A stretch of 47,536 bases of DNA from Desulfamplus sp. (GTDB lineage Bacteria; Desulfobacterota; Desulfobacteria; Desulfobacterales; Desulfobacteraceae). A model generated the notes under the pieces. The model worked only from the letters and a program-made list of their open reading frames with translations, did no database searches and was not told the origin of the DNA. The DNA is taken from the NCBI GenBank assembly GCA_015232455.1, contig JADFZQ010000023.1:1-47536 (forward strand). Direction: 5' to 3'. This document shows positions 1 through 7,296 of this stretch, piece after piece. How positions within the stretch are numbered: the first letter of the stretch is position 1; every line of letters begins with the position of its first letter. Both the position numbers and the translations under genes were made by a program.

Positions 1-98
1 GTCGGATATAAACCCGACTCGTTTACCTTTCTATCTTCACTTAAAAGGCACACTGTAAATTGCGTCTTGTGAAGATCTACTCCAACACTTAGCTTCAT
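1..98 (-). CDS. IS110-family transposase (DEDD recombinase), N-terminal fragment cut by window edge
   Basis: The minus strand from 98 reads MKLSVGVDLHKTQFTVCLLS and continues open to the window edge, about 32 codons. The GVDLHK segment with Asp at residue 8 matches the first acidic motif of the RuvC-like DEDD domain that opens IS110-family transposases. A good ribosome site (AGGAG, about 7 bases before the ATG) lies at about 105-110, which fixes the start. The rest of the gene and the catalytic Ser domain lie outside the window. Family assignment rests on a short N-terminus but the motif, spacing and long structured leader agree. Confidence 0.78.
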   Translation of the reverse strand, partial: MKLSVGVDLHKTQFTVCLLSEDRKVNESGLYP

Positions 99-99
99 A

Positions 100-274
100 G
101 CACCTCTCCTCTTAATGTCTTGGACAGTGCCTGTCAGGTGAATTGTTCCAATCTCCTATTCGGTTTTCAAAACCATTGAATGCTGCGGCTACGGCTCTAC
201 AATCTCCTTTGCGGTCTCAATGACCATTAAACATGTCGAACAGTAGCCTTACTGACCAAAACTTCATTGTTTTT
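100..274 (-). ncRNA. Candidate IS110 bridge RNA in the transposase leader
   Basis: Known IS110-group elements transcribe a bridge RNA of under 200 nt from the non-coding end upstream of the recombinase. Here the equivalent interval is strongly structured. GGCTAC at 187-192 pairs with GTAGCC at 243-248, enclosing a 50-nt loop. Inside it GGTC 213-216 pairs with GACC 222-225. Nearer the gene, GGTTTT 162-167 pairs with AAAACC 169-174, and GACAG 123-127 pairs with CTGTC 131-135. A minus-strand -10-like TATACT sits at 280-285, so a transcript would begin near 274. The 5' and 3' ends are estimates and the loops have not been matched to donor or target. Confidence 0.4.
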
Positions 275-319
275 GGTACAGTATATATCAATTCCCTGAG
301 TATGAAGACTTTTTATCAT
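227..319 (-). pseudogene. Truncated ORF coupled to mqsR, probable antitoxin remnant running into IS110
   Basis: The toxin stop overlaps an ATG in the arrangement ATGA, preceded by GGAGGA, the standard layout for a translationally coupled toxin-antitoxin pair. The ORF begins MIKSLHTQGIDIYC and stops after 30 codons at 227, inside what looks like the IS110 left end. It lacks the CxxC zinc-binding start and HTH of MqsA-type antitoxins. Most likely only the first 8-12 codons are original and the rest is insertion-sequence DNA. It could instead be a genuine unrelated small ORF. Confidence 0.4.
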
Positions 320-621
320 TCCTCCTTTAGAGAATCTATGATCAAATTATTACTATCAACATAAAAGTGGGTGTAAACATTTTCCCCTTTTAAATCATAG
401 GCTCTATAGTAATCAACCCATATCTGAGGGTTATCAAATCTCGTTTCAGATTTGTAACAATATTTGATAGGTAATTCTAATATTGCACTACAAATGTCAT
501 CGATATCCCAACCAAAACACTCTTGTGCAGTGCTGCGAGCTTGTTCGGTAATTTGGACATTATTTTGTAATATTAAATTCCTAATCTGCTTTTTACTATA
601 ATACGCTCTATCTCTTATCAT
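316..621 (-). CDS. mqsR: MqsR-family mRNA interferase toxin
   Basis: The product is about 101 residues from the ATG at 621; a TTG at 651 would add ten residues. Its C-terminal half lines up with E. coli MqsR: CYKS, then IW.D.YR, then VYTHFYV and a closing LIIDSLKEE like the LIVSFKEK end of MqsR. The N-terminal half has the usual TEQAR...DDICSAIL pattern. MqsR toxins are RelE-like ribonucleases that cleave mRNA, normally neutralised by MqsA encoded next to them. Here the partner position is occupied by an IS110 end. A palindrome overlaps the start region. Family membership is fairly secure; toxicity and current activity are not shown. Confidence 0.72.
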   Translation of the reverse strand: MIRDRAYYSKKQIRNLILQNNVQITEQARSTAQECFGWDIDDICSAILELPIKYCYKSETRFDNPQIWVDYYRAYDLKGENVYTHFYVDSNNLIIDSLKEE

Positions 622-636
622 AAGATAACACTCATG

Positions 637-652
637 GTTGACACTTGTCAAC
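637..652 (-). promoter_or_regulatory. Palindromic operator/promoter candidate upstream of mqsR
   Basis: GTTGACACTTGTCAAC is a near-perfect palindrome with 7-base arms and a CT centre. On the minus strand it contains a -35-like TTGACA, followed after about 18 bases by TATCTT, a poor -10, close to the ATG at 621. Toxin-antitoxin operons are commonly autoregulated through such palindromes; that role here is inference. Nothing else was identified in 653-758. Confidence 0.4.
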
Positions 653-758
653 TTTATGATGATTTTTTTGCTATTGATAGAATAAAACTTCTTGGGTTTC
701 TGAATACTTTTTTTGACTTACCGAATGTAGCTATTTGAATTAATTTAAAACACGATGT

Positions 759-790
759 AATTGTATTAATAAATACAATTGCTCTTTTTT
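759..790 (+). terminator. Hairpin with T-tract between iorB and mqsR
   Basis: AATTGTATT at 759-767 pairs with AATACAATT at 772-780 around an AATA loop, and TTTTTT follows at 785-790. The polarity is that of a plus-strand intrinsic terminator, although both flanking genes are on the minus strand, so it may simply be an AT-rich hairpin. The rest of 653-883 holds nothing I recognise. Confidence 0.3.
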
Positions 791-883
791 AGAGAATATA
801 GTATTAAGCCTCATCTAAAATATCATAATAAATCAAAGGACTGATACTATACTATTTAGAAACTATTTATACAAAAGGTAATT

Positions 884-1483
884 TTATAGAGCAACTCCTT
901 GAGCCGCATCAAAGCCCAAATTAAACGCCTTGATATTCATATCAACAAACCCTTTTTTAGTTCTAAGAGTTATTGCCTCTTCAACTGTTTCACGGGTAAG
1001 GGGAAGAACATTAGATTGAACTAACGCACCTACAAGAACAATATTAAGAGTCATTGGGTTTCCAGCTTCTTTAGCAAGTTTCATGGCATCAAATGCTACC
1101 AAAGATGGAGTTCTTTCGCGGATAAGTGAAACAATGTTCTCAATTTCAGGATAGACACCTCTTCCAATTGCAGCAGTAAAAGGCGGAACTGGCGACAGAC
1201 TTGTGATTACCTTTGTATTAACGTTACACCTATTCATAGCACGAAGCGTCTCAGCAGGCTCAAAACCTACAAGCAGATCTGCCTCACCATCTGAAATAAT
1301 GGAGCTTTGGGCATCACCAAATACAATAGCAGATTCCACAACACCGCCACGCTGTGCCATTCCATGAATTTCACTCATACGAACAGGCACGCCAGATAGA
1401 AGAGCAGCCTCTCCAAGAACTTTTGAGGCTAACAAATTTCCCTGCCCACCAACTGCCACAATAATTAATCTTTTAGTATCCAT
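884..1483 (-). CDS. iorB: Indolepyruvate:ferredoxin oxidoreductase, beta subunit
   Basis: 199 residues, the usual length for IorB. The subunit belongs to the pyruvate/ketoisovalerate ferredoxin oxidoreductase gamma-type family: VGGQGNLLASKVL near the N-terminus is the nucleotide-binding-like loop, and SEIHGMAQRGGVVESAI at about 37-53 is the family signature. With IorA it forms the enzyme that oxidatively decarboxylates aryl pyruvates to aryl-acetyl-CoA, reducing ferredoxin, in aromatic amino-acid use by anaerobes (or the reverse). It lies 640 bp from iorA, separated by a toxin-antitoxin pair on the same strand. IorA and IorB are normally adjacent, so the separation is odd. Subunit identity is confident; substrate preference is inferred. 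Confidence 0.93.
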   Translation of the reverse strand: MDTKRLIIVAVGGQGNLLASKVLGEAALLSGVPVRMSEIHGMAQRGGVVESAIVFGDAQSSIISDGEADLLVGFEPAETLRAMNRCNVNTKVITSLSPVPPFTAAIGRGVYPEIENIVSLIRERTPSLVAFDAMKLAKEAGNPMTLNIVLVGALVQSNVLPLTRETVEEAITLRTKKGFVDMNIKAFNLGFDAAQGVAL

Positions 1484-1551
1484 ATTTTATAAAGTCCTTT
1501 TTTAATTTATACTTTGGATAAACCATAAAATCAGAAGAATAATCTTTAATA

Positions 1552-1839
1552 TTAATAACATTTGCTCTTGGCTTGTTGGGCCATATAATATTGATCAAGA
1601 GCTGTCCTAATATACATTTTTATTATGTCTCGGCGGCTGACATTAAGTTCTTTTGCTACCGCATCTAATTCTCTGAGCATTGCTATAGAAAAATCAACAT
1701 CAACGCTCTGACTTTCCGGTTTATTAAATGGCTGCCTGACACGAAATGAATTTGTAAAATATTCGGAAACATCTTTTCCGCCCGCTGCTATTTCTGATAT
1801 TTCATCAATTGTTAATTTTTTATTTTGTGTATTCTTCAT
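1552..1839 (-). CDS. RHH/CopG-type antitoxin partnered with BrnT
   Basis: 95 residues. The C-terminal segment from about residue 47 (VDVDFSIAMLRELDAVAKEL, then NVSRRDIIKMYIRTALDQYY) has the beta strand plus two helices of a ribbon-helix-helix DNA-binding fold. The N-terminal half is charged and probably wraps the toxin. It starts inside the 3' end of the upstream gene (20-nt overlap), the usual toxin-antitoxin coupling, with the BrnT-like toxin first. RHH antitoxins repress their own promoter. This one could sense or influence the surrounding ior transcript, but that is speculation. It is BrnA-like in position; sequence-level assignment to BrnA itself is uncertain. Confidence 0.75.
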   Translation of the reverse strand: MKNTQNKKLTIDEISEIAAGGKDVSEYFTNSFRVRQPFNKPESQSVDVDFSIAMLRELDAVAKELNVSRRDIIKMYIRTALDQYYMAQQAKSKCY

Positions 1840-2101
1840 AATAGCCCCGTTCTTTTTGAGTTGCTTTCCAGAGTGTAACTAAATGATAGTATTCTCCTTT
1901 TTCGTCTTCTCTTTCTTCATATACAACTGTGTACAATTGATTTTTTACCCATCCTATTGCACGCCATTGATTTGGATAATCAGCGTGTTGATCCTCAAGA
2001 AAGGTATTGTAAAATAATTCTTGAGCCTCTTCAAAACCAATTGTTCGTCTTGGATCATTTCTGAGACGTTCGCTTTTGCCCTTATCAAATTTGAATCTCA
2101 T
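1820..2101 (-). CDS. brnT: BrnT-family ribonuclease toxin
   Basis: 93 residues, the size of BrnT toxins. Family hallmarks: MRFKFDKGKSERLRNDP at the N-terminus (BrnT usually F.WD..K...N), GFEEAQELFYNTFLEDQHAD, WRAIGWVKNQLYTVVYEERE, and a C-terminal LWKATQKERGYYEEY equivalent to the ARKAT..ER..YE motif. BrnT is a RelE-fold endoribonuclease that inhibits translation and is neutralised by a DNA-binding antitoxin. It lies 23 bp downstream of iorA and overlaps the RHH antitoxin gene by 20 nt, so the module sits inside the ior operon. Activity is not shown by sequence. Confidence 0.8.
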   Translation of the reverse strand: MRFKFDKGKSERLRNDPRRTIGFEEAQELFYNTFLEDQHADYPNQWRAIGWVKNQLYTVVYEEREDEKGEYYHLVTLWKATQKERGYYEEYTK

Positions 2102-2124
2102 TTTAGACGATATATTCCTTTAAT

Positions 2125-4083
2125 TTACTCTTTATTTTTAAGTGGCAAGATAGCATTATCAGGACATATTTGGGCACAAACAGCACACCCAACACAGGTA
2201 TCAGCGTCAATTTTAACTCGTCCATTTTCTATATAAAAAGATGGGCAGGCAATCTGATTTATGCAATCTCTATGATCCACGCATTTTGCTGTTACATGAA
2301 ATGGTCGAGGTTTTAAAATCTTGATGCTCTTTGCAAAAAGAGTGCATGGTTCTTGAGATATGATAACTGACACACCTTTGAATGCAAGAGCCTCTTTAAT
2401 TGCTTCAATGCTCTTTCTAACCTTAAATGGCTTAATAACAGTAACATGTTCAACGCCGATTGCCCGAACTAAATTCTCAATTGAGATAGGTTTATAACCT
2501 TCAAAGTTCATTCGTGTCATATCAACACCAGGGTTTGGCTGATGCCCTGTCATTGCAGTAATTCCATTATCAAGTATTACTAATGTAAAATTGTGGTTGT
2601 TAAATACTGCATTTACAAGACCCGTGATTCCAGAGTGAAAAAATGTTGAATCTCCGATAAATGATACAACTTTATGGTCAGTTGCCTTTGAAAATCCGCA
2701 AGATGTGCTGACAGACCCACCCATACAAATTACAAAATCGCCAGTTGATAGAGGAGGAAGAAAGCCTAAGGTGTAACAGCCAATATCAGAAGGAAAAATA
2801 ACGTCCATACCTTGTGAAGCCTTTTTCACCTCATAAAATGTTGCTCTGTGTGAACAGCCAGAGCATAAGTTTGGTGGACGTTGCGGAATATCAGGTATTC
2901 CTTTTGTATCAACGGGTTTAAGATGTGTGTAGGTATCTTCAACACCAAAAAATGAAGCAATTTTTTTACGCACCATAGCAGGGTCAAACTCATAAAGCCT
3001 TGAAAATAGAGGCTCTTGCTCTGATGGAAGAAGACACCCTTCAGTTTGTTCACTTGAAGATGAGATACAAGGAGGAGCTACCTCTTCACTATTTTTGCCA
3101 CTTATTGGAACAATAATAGAAGCCTCCTGTGCAAAGGCTTTAACCGCCTCTTCCATAAAAGGCTCACCCTCTTCAATCACAAGAATCTTAGAGCAACCTT
3201 TCACAAATGATTTAATCAAATTTGCTGGCATAGGGTTTGAAAAACCAATACGTAAAATCTTTGCTCTATCTTCAATGCCCAAATCTTTTACAGCATCTGA
3301 GGCGTATAGAAAACTTACTCCATTGCAAATTATCCCCAATTTGTTGGCATTGCAGGTTGAACTGTTGGAACTAACAATAAAATTGTGGATTGAAGAATCT
3401 GATAATTCAGCAGCTCTTTTCAAATTTGCCAAAAGTTTTACGTGAAGTTTACGCGAAACTGCTGGCACAGTTACATAGCTCATTGGGTCTTTTTTAAAAA
3501 ATCCCTTTGTATTTCTTGCTTTTATTTCACCTGTTTTTACAAATGCACTTGAGTGGTTGATTCTTGTAGTAGTTCTCAAAATTACAGGCTCTTGAAGAGC
3601 TTCTGACAACTCAAAAGCGGCAATGGTCATCTCTTTGGCTTCACTTACTGAAGATGGCTCAAGCATAGGAAGTCCAGAGAGTTTCGCATAATAACGGTTA
3701 TCTTGTTCATTTTGGCTTGAAAACATTGAAGGATCATCAGCAGTTAAAATAACCATGCCGCCTTTAACGCCAATATAGGCAAGTGTCATTAAAGGGTCCG
3801 CAGCCACATTTAATCCAACATGCTTCATTATACACATTGTTCTAAGTCCAGAGTTTGCAGCAGCAGCAGCTACCTCCATTGCAACTTTTTCGTTTGTGCT
3901 ATATTCAAAATATAGGTCTGTCTCTTTTGAAATCTGAAAAAGATTTAAAGATAACTCAGAAGATGGTGTTCCGGGATAGGTTGTAGCAAAGGCAACTCCC
4001 GCCTCAATCGCACCTCTTGCAATTGCCTCATTACCCAAAAGCATTATCTCTTCACCGATTTTATTACTCAATAATTTGTGCAT
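2125..4083 (-). CDS. iorA: Indolepyruvate:ferredoxin oxidoreductase, alpha subunit (TPP and Fe-S)
   Basis: 652 residues. The N-terminal pyrimidine-binding domain opens LLGNEAIARGAIEAGV...YPGTPSSE, typical of IorA. The TPP site in the C-terminal half has GDSTFFHSGITGLVNA followed by LDNGITAMTGHQPNPG. The last about 60 residues are a two-cluster ferredoxin domain: CVDHRDCINQIACP and CVGCAVCAQICP. The enzyme converts indolepyruvate and related aryl pyruvates plus CoA to acyl-CoA, CO2 and reduced ferredoxin in the cytoplasm, with IorB. An in-frame ATG at 4044, preceded by GAAGAG, gives a start closer to family norm than the ATG at 4083. It heads a same-strand run with brnT, the antitoxin gene and iorB. 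Confidence 0.95.
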   Translation of the reverse strand: MHKLLSNKIGEEIMLLGNEAIARGAIEAGVAFATTYPGTPSSELSLNLFQISKETDLYFEYSTNEKVAMEVAAAAANSGLRTMCIMKHVGLNVAADPLMTLAYIGVKGGMVILTADDPSMFSSQNEQDNRYYAKLSGLPMLEPSSVSEAKEMTIAAFELSEALQEPVILRTTTRINHSSAFVKTGEIKARNTKGFFKKDPMSYVTVPAVSRKLHVKLLANLKRAAELSDSSIHNFIVSSNSSTCNANKLGIICNGVSFLYASDAVKDLGIEDRAKILRIGFSNPMPANLIKSFVKGCSKILVIEEGEPFMEEAVKAFAQEASIIVPISGKNSEEVAPPCISSSSEQTEGCLLPSEQEPLFSRLYEFDPAMVRKKIASFFGVEDTYTHLKPVDTKGIPDIPQRPPNLCSGCSHRATFYEVKKASQGMDVIFPSDIGCYTLGFLPPLSTGDFVICMGGSVSTSCGFSKATDHKVVSFIGDSTFFHSGITGLVNAVFNNHNFTLVILDNGITAMTGHQPNPGVDMTRMNFEGYKPISIENLVRAIGVEHVTVIKPFKVRKSIEAIKEALAFKGVSVIISQEPCTLFAKSIKILKPRPFHVTAKCVDHRDCINQIACPSFYIENGRVKIDADTCVGCAVCAQICPDNAILPLKNKE

Positions 4084-4229
4084 ATCTATTTATGATTTCC
4101 TATTTATGTTTTTGTTGTTCAAAAAATTCTATTTAGCCAATTTTTTAAGGAATTGTAATGTAAAATTGTAGCAAAATTGTTATAGCCTAACAGGCATAAT
4201 ACTCTATGGATAGAACCCATTCAAGCCAT

Positions 4230-5405
4230 TTATATTGATAGGATTGCTGGTTTAAGTGATAGATAATCAACTGTTCCAACGCCATTTGCTGAGGCTTGAA
4301 TAAGGTGAGGTAAATCTTGGTGGTTTTTTCCAAGAAGAGTTGCCCCAAAGCTATCAACTGCAACTGGGTCAGTTCCAACAATCAAGGTGTGAGTTGGCTT
4401 TAAATCAGAAAGAGATCCGCCTGTTGGACCATTAGTCATCATGGTGTTTGTTCCATCAAGAACAACTAATGTTGATTTTACCATTCTTGCAAGTTCAGTG
4501 ATAATGGTATGAATATCTTGATGAAAAATATTTCTACGTCCCCCAAGCAAACCATATCCATTTTTCAAAATCATTGATGCCCCACTCCTGTGGTGATCTT
4601 TTATTGGAGCCATACTGATGAGCTTTGTTACTCCATCAAATGGAGTTTTAAGAACTGGCCACTCTTTTATAAGGCGGCCATTTTCCAAAGTAAAATTCTC
4701 AAAATATTCATCTCTTGGTAAAATGAGATCAGCACCATTTTGTTTGGTTGCAGCCTCAATTCCTGTGAGAAGAAAACAGCTTGCAGGATCATTGATAGGG
4801 TTATCAGTTACTTTTACCTTTTTTGCCCCTGCGTTGTAGCAAATACGAATCATTTTTGAGAGAATATCGGGGTGTGTTGTTGCAGATAGAATTGGTGATA
4901 CTGCAAATGCGGCATTTACCTTTATTAAAACAACATCACCATCTTTAATAAATTTATCTATTCCGCCAAGAGCTTTTAATGCAGCATCAAGCGTTTTAGT
5001 TCTATCCTCACCCCTTACAATGGCAAGTTTTCCTGCTTGCTCAGGAATTGAAAAATCAGGAATAGTCCATATATCACTACTTTGAGTTGAGTTTGAATTA
5101 TCTTTGCTTAAATCTGAATTAATAGATTTTAAAGAGGTTACATGATCTGCATTAAGGTTGATAGAGCTTGTGGAACTCGCCTTTGGATCGTGGAATAGAT
5201 AACCAACAGCTCCTACAGATGCTACAGCCAATCCTGTCCTAATAGAACGAGATAAAAATTGCCTACGGTTTATATCTGTCTGATTTGAATTCTCATTACG
5301 GTTTATCTCTTTCTGATTTGCATTCTCATTTTTGCCTTGATCTGTTTTGCGTTGATCTGTTTTGCGTTGATCTATTTTACTTTGGTCGATTGTATCTCTT
5401 TTCAT
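4230..5405 (-). CDS. Tat-exported DUF362 family protein
   Basis: 391 residues. A twin-arginine signal lies at about residues 46-70 (NRRQFLSRS, then a hydrophobic AVASVGAVGYLF), so the protein is probably exported folded across the inner membrane. The mature part is a DUF362 domain (LAIVRGEDRTKTLDAAL, VLIKVNAAFAVSP, VKVTDNPINDP, and a C-terminal LIVGTDPVAVDSFGATLLG). DUF362 proteins are common in anaerobes, and their function is unknown to me. No ferredoxin cluster is present. The 45 residues before the RR motif are odd: repeats of DQ.K.DQRK and NQ.EINRNEN that extend the signal, and a later start could remove them. AAGGG precedes the ATG at 5405. It is 19 bp downstream of the DUF6599-like gene, so the two are probably cotranscribed. 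Confidence 0.85.
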   Translation of the reverse strand: MKRDTIDQSKIDQRKTDQRKTDQGKNENANQKEINRNENSNQTDINRRQFLSRSIRTGLAVASVGAVGYLFHDPKASSTSSINLNADHVTSLKSINSDLSKDNSNSTQSSDIWTIPDFSIPEQAGKLAIVRGEDRTKTLDAALKALGGIDKFIKDGDVVLIKVNAAFAVSPILSATTHPDILSKMIRICYNAGAKKVKVTDNPINDPASCFLLTGIEAATKQNGADLILPRDEYFENFTLENGRLIKEWPVLKTPFDGVTKLISMAPIKDHHRSGASMILKNGYGLLGGRRNIFHQDIHTIITELARMVKSTLVVLDGTNTMMTNGPTGGSLSDLKPTHTLIVGTDPVAVDSFGATLLGKNHQDLPHLIQASANGVGTVDYLSLKPAILSI

Positions 5406-5424
5406 CTTCTACAACCCTTGCTTT

Positions 5425-6822
5425 TTAGTTTTTATCTTCAGCTTTCTTGCTATCTTTGCTATCCTTGCTATTTAAAGCAATTTGGGCATAAAGCTGATTT
5501 GCAAGACTATTTGCTGTTTCTAAACTTTCTGTCTCTCTCACACCAGCAAGATACATTCCTGATGAAAATACAAACTCAAATGTATCCATAATTTCAACCC
5601 CATAGAAGGCTTTTTCTATTTTGGGATTAGTTAGCCCCTCTTTTGAATCAGTTGGACTATTTTTTGAATTAATTAAATGCTCCTTTAATTCAATCAGCTT
5701 ACCTCCAAAGTTTATAAGAAACTTTGAATATTCTTGTGCAAGAGTTGCTGCCTCCTCAATAGAGCCTCTCTTAGATATAAAGGCTGTAGCAGATATTCCA
5801 TTAAGTGTATAGTTTGCAGTATAAATATTATCAAACTTATCAAACCCAAAAGCATCTGAAGTTATGAGCGTTATACTTTCTTTATCAAGGATTAGAGAAT
5901 TTTTATCAATGGTTAAGCTATCTTTCTCAAGGTTTAGGCTCAAACTTTCTTTCTCAAGGTTTAGCCGTAAACTATCTTTATCTATTGCCTTAGTTGGAAA
6001 GAGATCAGGCACATCCATTTTTTTCGGTTCAAGATTTGGGTGATCGTTGATAAATGCTTTTGCTAAATTGATCATCGATTTAACGGCATCAGAAGAAGGA
6101 GATGATGCTATAATTTCTATATAAAAATGCCCATGAACAAAAAATAGGGCATTTTCTGTTTGATAGGAATATTGAGCTATTGAAGTTGAGGTTGAGTTTT
6201 CCCTTCTTTGACGGCTAAATACTGCAAAAGCGTTATCTGCAAGAGTCATATCATAAATAAAAACTTCAATCCATAAATCTGCATCAAAGCTAATTTTAGA
6301 AGAGTTATTTGAATCTAAAGATGTAGGAGCATTGTTAATTTCAAAAGAATTAGAGTCATTTTGAGCTAAATCATTAGCAGAAGCAAGGCTTGGATTTATT
6401 TTAAAACGTTGACACTTTAGGCTCTTAAAACCAGCAGGCAAATAGAGTTCTGCTTTGCCATCTATCTTATCTGAAAGAGTTATGCTATCAAACAATTCTG
6501 GAGCTGAAAGAGGTTCAAATGGGGTAATAAGTCTTATTATAGAGTTTAATTTCTTATCTACTACATCAGAATTAAGTTTAGTTTCTGATAGATTGACTTG
6601 TGGCTTAGTTGATAAATCATCTTGTAGTGTTGTTGTAATATCAACTTGAGTTGTAGATATAGAGGCAGGTGGCAAAACAGGTTTTGATGCAAGAATTTTT
6701 ACTGCTGGATTGAATTCAAATTGTCGATTAAATAGGACTATTGCAATAAAGATAAGAAGTGCAAGAATCGTCATACCTATTATCGAGGATTTAATAGAGG
6801 CTTTTGAATTTGCTTGAGACAT
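5425..6822 (-). CDS. DUF6599-like membrane-anchored protein
   Basis: 465 residues. One membrane helix at about residues 14-31 suggests an inner-membrane anchor with the bulk in the periplasm. The body has two similar modules, one with a D.WIEVFIYDM...AFAVFSRQR pattern (about 181-207) and one near FISKRGSIEEA...FGGKLIEL, as in proteins I know as DUF6599 in Desulfobacterota. That assignment is from memory of the pattern and is tentative. Residues about 281-319 are a degenerate repeat built on KDSL.LNLEK/LDKES. Residues about 143-178 and 365-390 are Ser/Asn-rich spacers. It starts a probable operon with the DUF362 gene. No catalytic motif was recognised. Confidence 0.65.
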   Translation of the reverse strand: MSQANSKASIKSSIIGMTILALLIFIAIVLFNRQFEFNPAVKILASKPVLPPASISTTQVDITTTLQDDLSTKPQVNLSETKLNSDVVDKKLNSIIRLITPFEPLSAPELFDSITLSDKIDGKAELYLPAGFKSLKCQRFKINPSLASANDLAQNDSNSFEINNAPTSLDSNNSSKISFDADLWIEVFIYDMTLADNAFAVFSRQRRENSTSTSIAQYSYQTENALFFVHGHFYIEIIASSPSSDAVKSMINLAKAFINDHPNLEPKKMDVPDLFPTKAIDKDSLRLNLEKESLSLNLEKDSLTIDKNSLILDKESITLITSDAFGFDKFDNIYTANYTLNGISATAFISKRGSIEEAATLAQEYSKFLINFGGKLIELKEHLINSKNSPTDSKEGLTNPKIEKAFYGVEIMDTFEFVFSSGMYLAGVRETESLETANSLANQLYAQIALNSKDSKDSKKAEDKN

Positions 6823-6930
6823 AAATAACTCCTTTAGTTATCTTTCATAAGCCACTCCAAACGGAGTTTAAGGAGGATTTTCAAGTTATTTATTAGAAGA
6901 AATAGTATATAGGAGGTCAAGGGTAGGAAG

Positions 6931-6961
6931 GAATCAGCAGAGAGGCTTCCTCTGCTGATTC
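6931..6961 (-). terminator. Strong hairpin downstream of rpmB, no U-tract
   Basis: GAATCAGCAGAG at 6931-6942 is perfectly complementary to CTCTGCTGATTC at 6950-6961 with a 7-base loop. It lies between the rpmB stop (6983) and the DUF6599-like gene (6822), so it could terminate or protect the minus-strand rpmB transcript. Neither side has a T-run, so it is not a canonical intrinsic terminator. A smaller hairpin (ACTCC 6854-6858 with GGAGT 6863-6867) lies further on. Confidence 0.5.
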
Positions 6962-6982
6962 AAAATACGAATTCTGTCAAAA

Positions 6983-7174
6983 TCAGGGAGCTTTAACTAC
7001 ACAGCCTGATTTAATACATTTTGTGCAAACATCAATTCTTTTGACCTGTCCGCCAACAAAAGCCCGAACTCTCTTGAGATTAGGGTTAAACCTACGCTTA
7101 TTAACATTGTGAGCATGGCTTACATTAGAACCCACCATAGGTTTTTTGCCGCATATTTTACACTCTTTTGACAT
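6983..7174 (-). CDS. rpmB: 50S ribosomal protein L28
   Basis: 63 residues from the ATG at 7174. AAGGAG seven bases upstream supports this start over the longer frame to 7204. CKICGKKP near the N-terminus and CTKCIKSG near the C-terminus give the four-cysteine zinc-binding form of L28. The central [20 protein letters not shown] is the diagnostic core. L28 binds 23S rRNA in the large subunit. It is transcribed alone or with rpe, 120 bp upstream. Length and motifs are ordinary. Confidence 0.96.
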   Translation of the reverse strand: MSKECKICGKKPMVGSNVSHAHNVNKRRFNPNLKRVRAFVGGQVKRIDVCTKCIKSGCVVKAP

Positions 7175-7296
7175 TTCTATTCTCCTTAAAAAAAGATTGC
7201 CCAACTATTTAAAACTTGGTTTTATATATCTTATCTGGTTGAATGTAAAGCATAATCATTGAGTTTTTGTTCTACAAAAATAACTAAAAGAATAAA

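Larger units (their letters stand above)
1..305 (-). mobile_element. Left end of an IS110-family insertion sequence
   Basis: The element consists of the 5' end of the transposase gene and about 200 bp of non-coding left-end DNA up to roughly 290-305. The outer boundary is inferred. A small ORF translationally coupled to the toxin gene at 316-621 starts normally at 319 and runs out without recognisable antitoxin content, so foreign DNA probably starts within its first ten or so codons. IS110 elements usually lack long terminal inverted repeats, and none is seen here. The exact end cannot be set from one side. Confidence 0.6.

Noticed and set aside
3095-3445. 116-codon plus-strand ORF inside iorA
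   Set aside because: It is antisense to conserved IorA coding sequence and is not protein-like.
7175-7204. Longer L28 start
   Set aside because: It contains the ribosome site of the real start at 7174.
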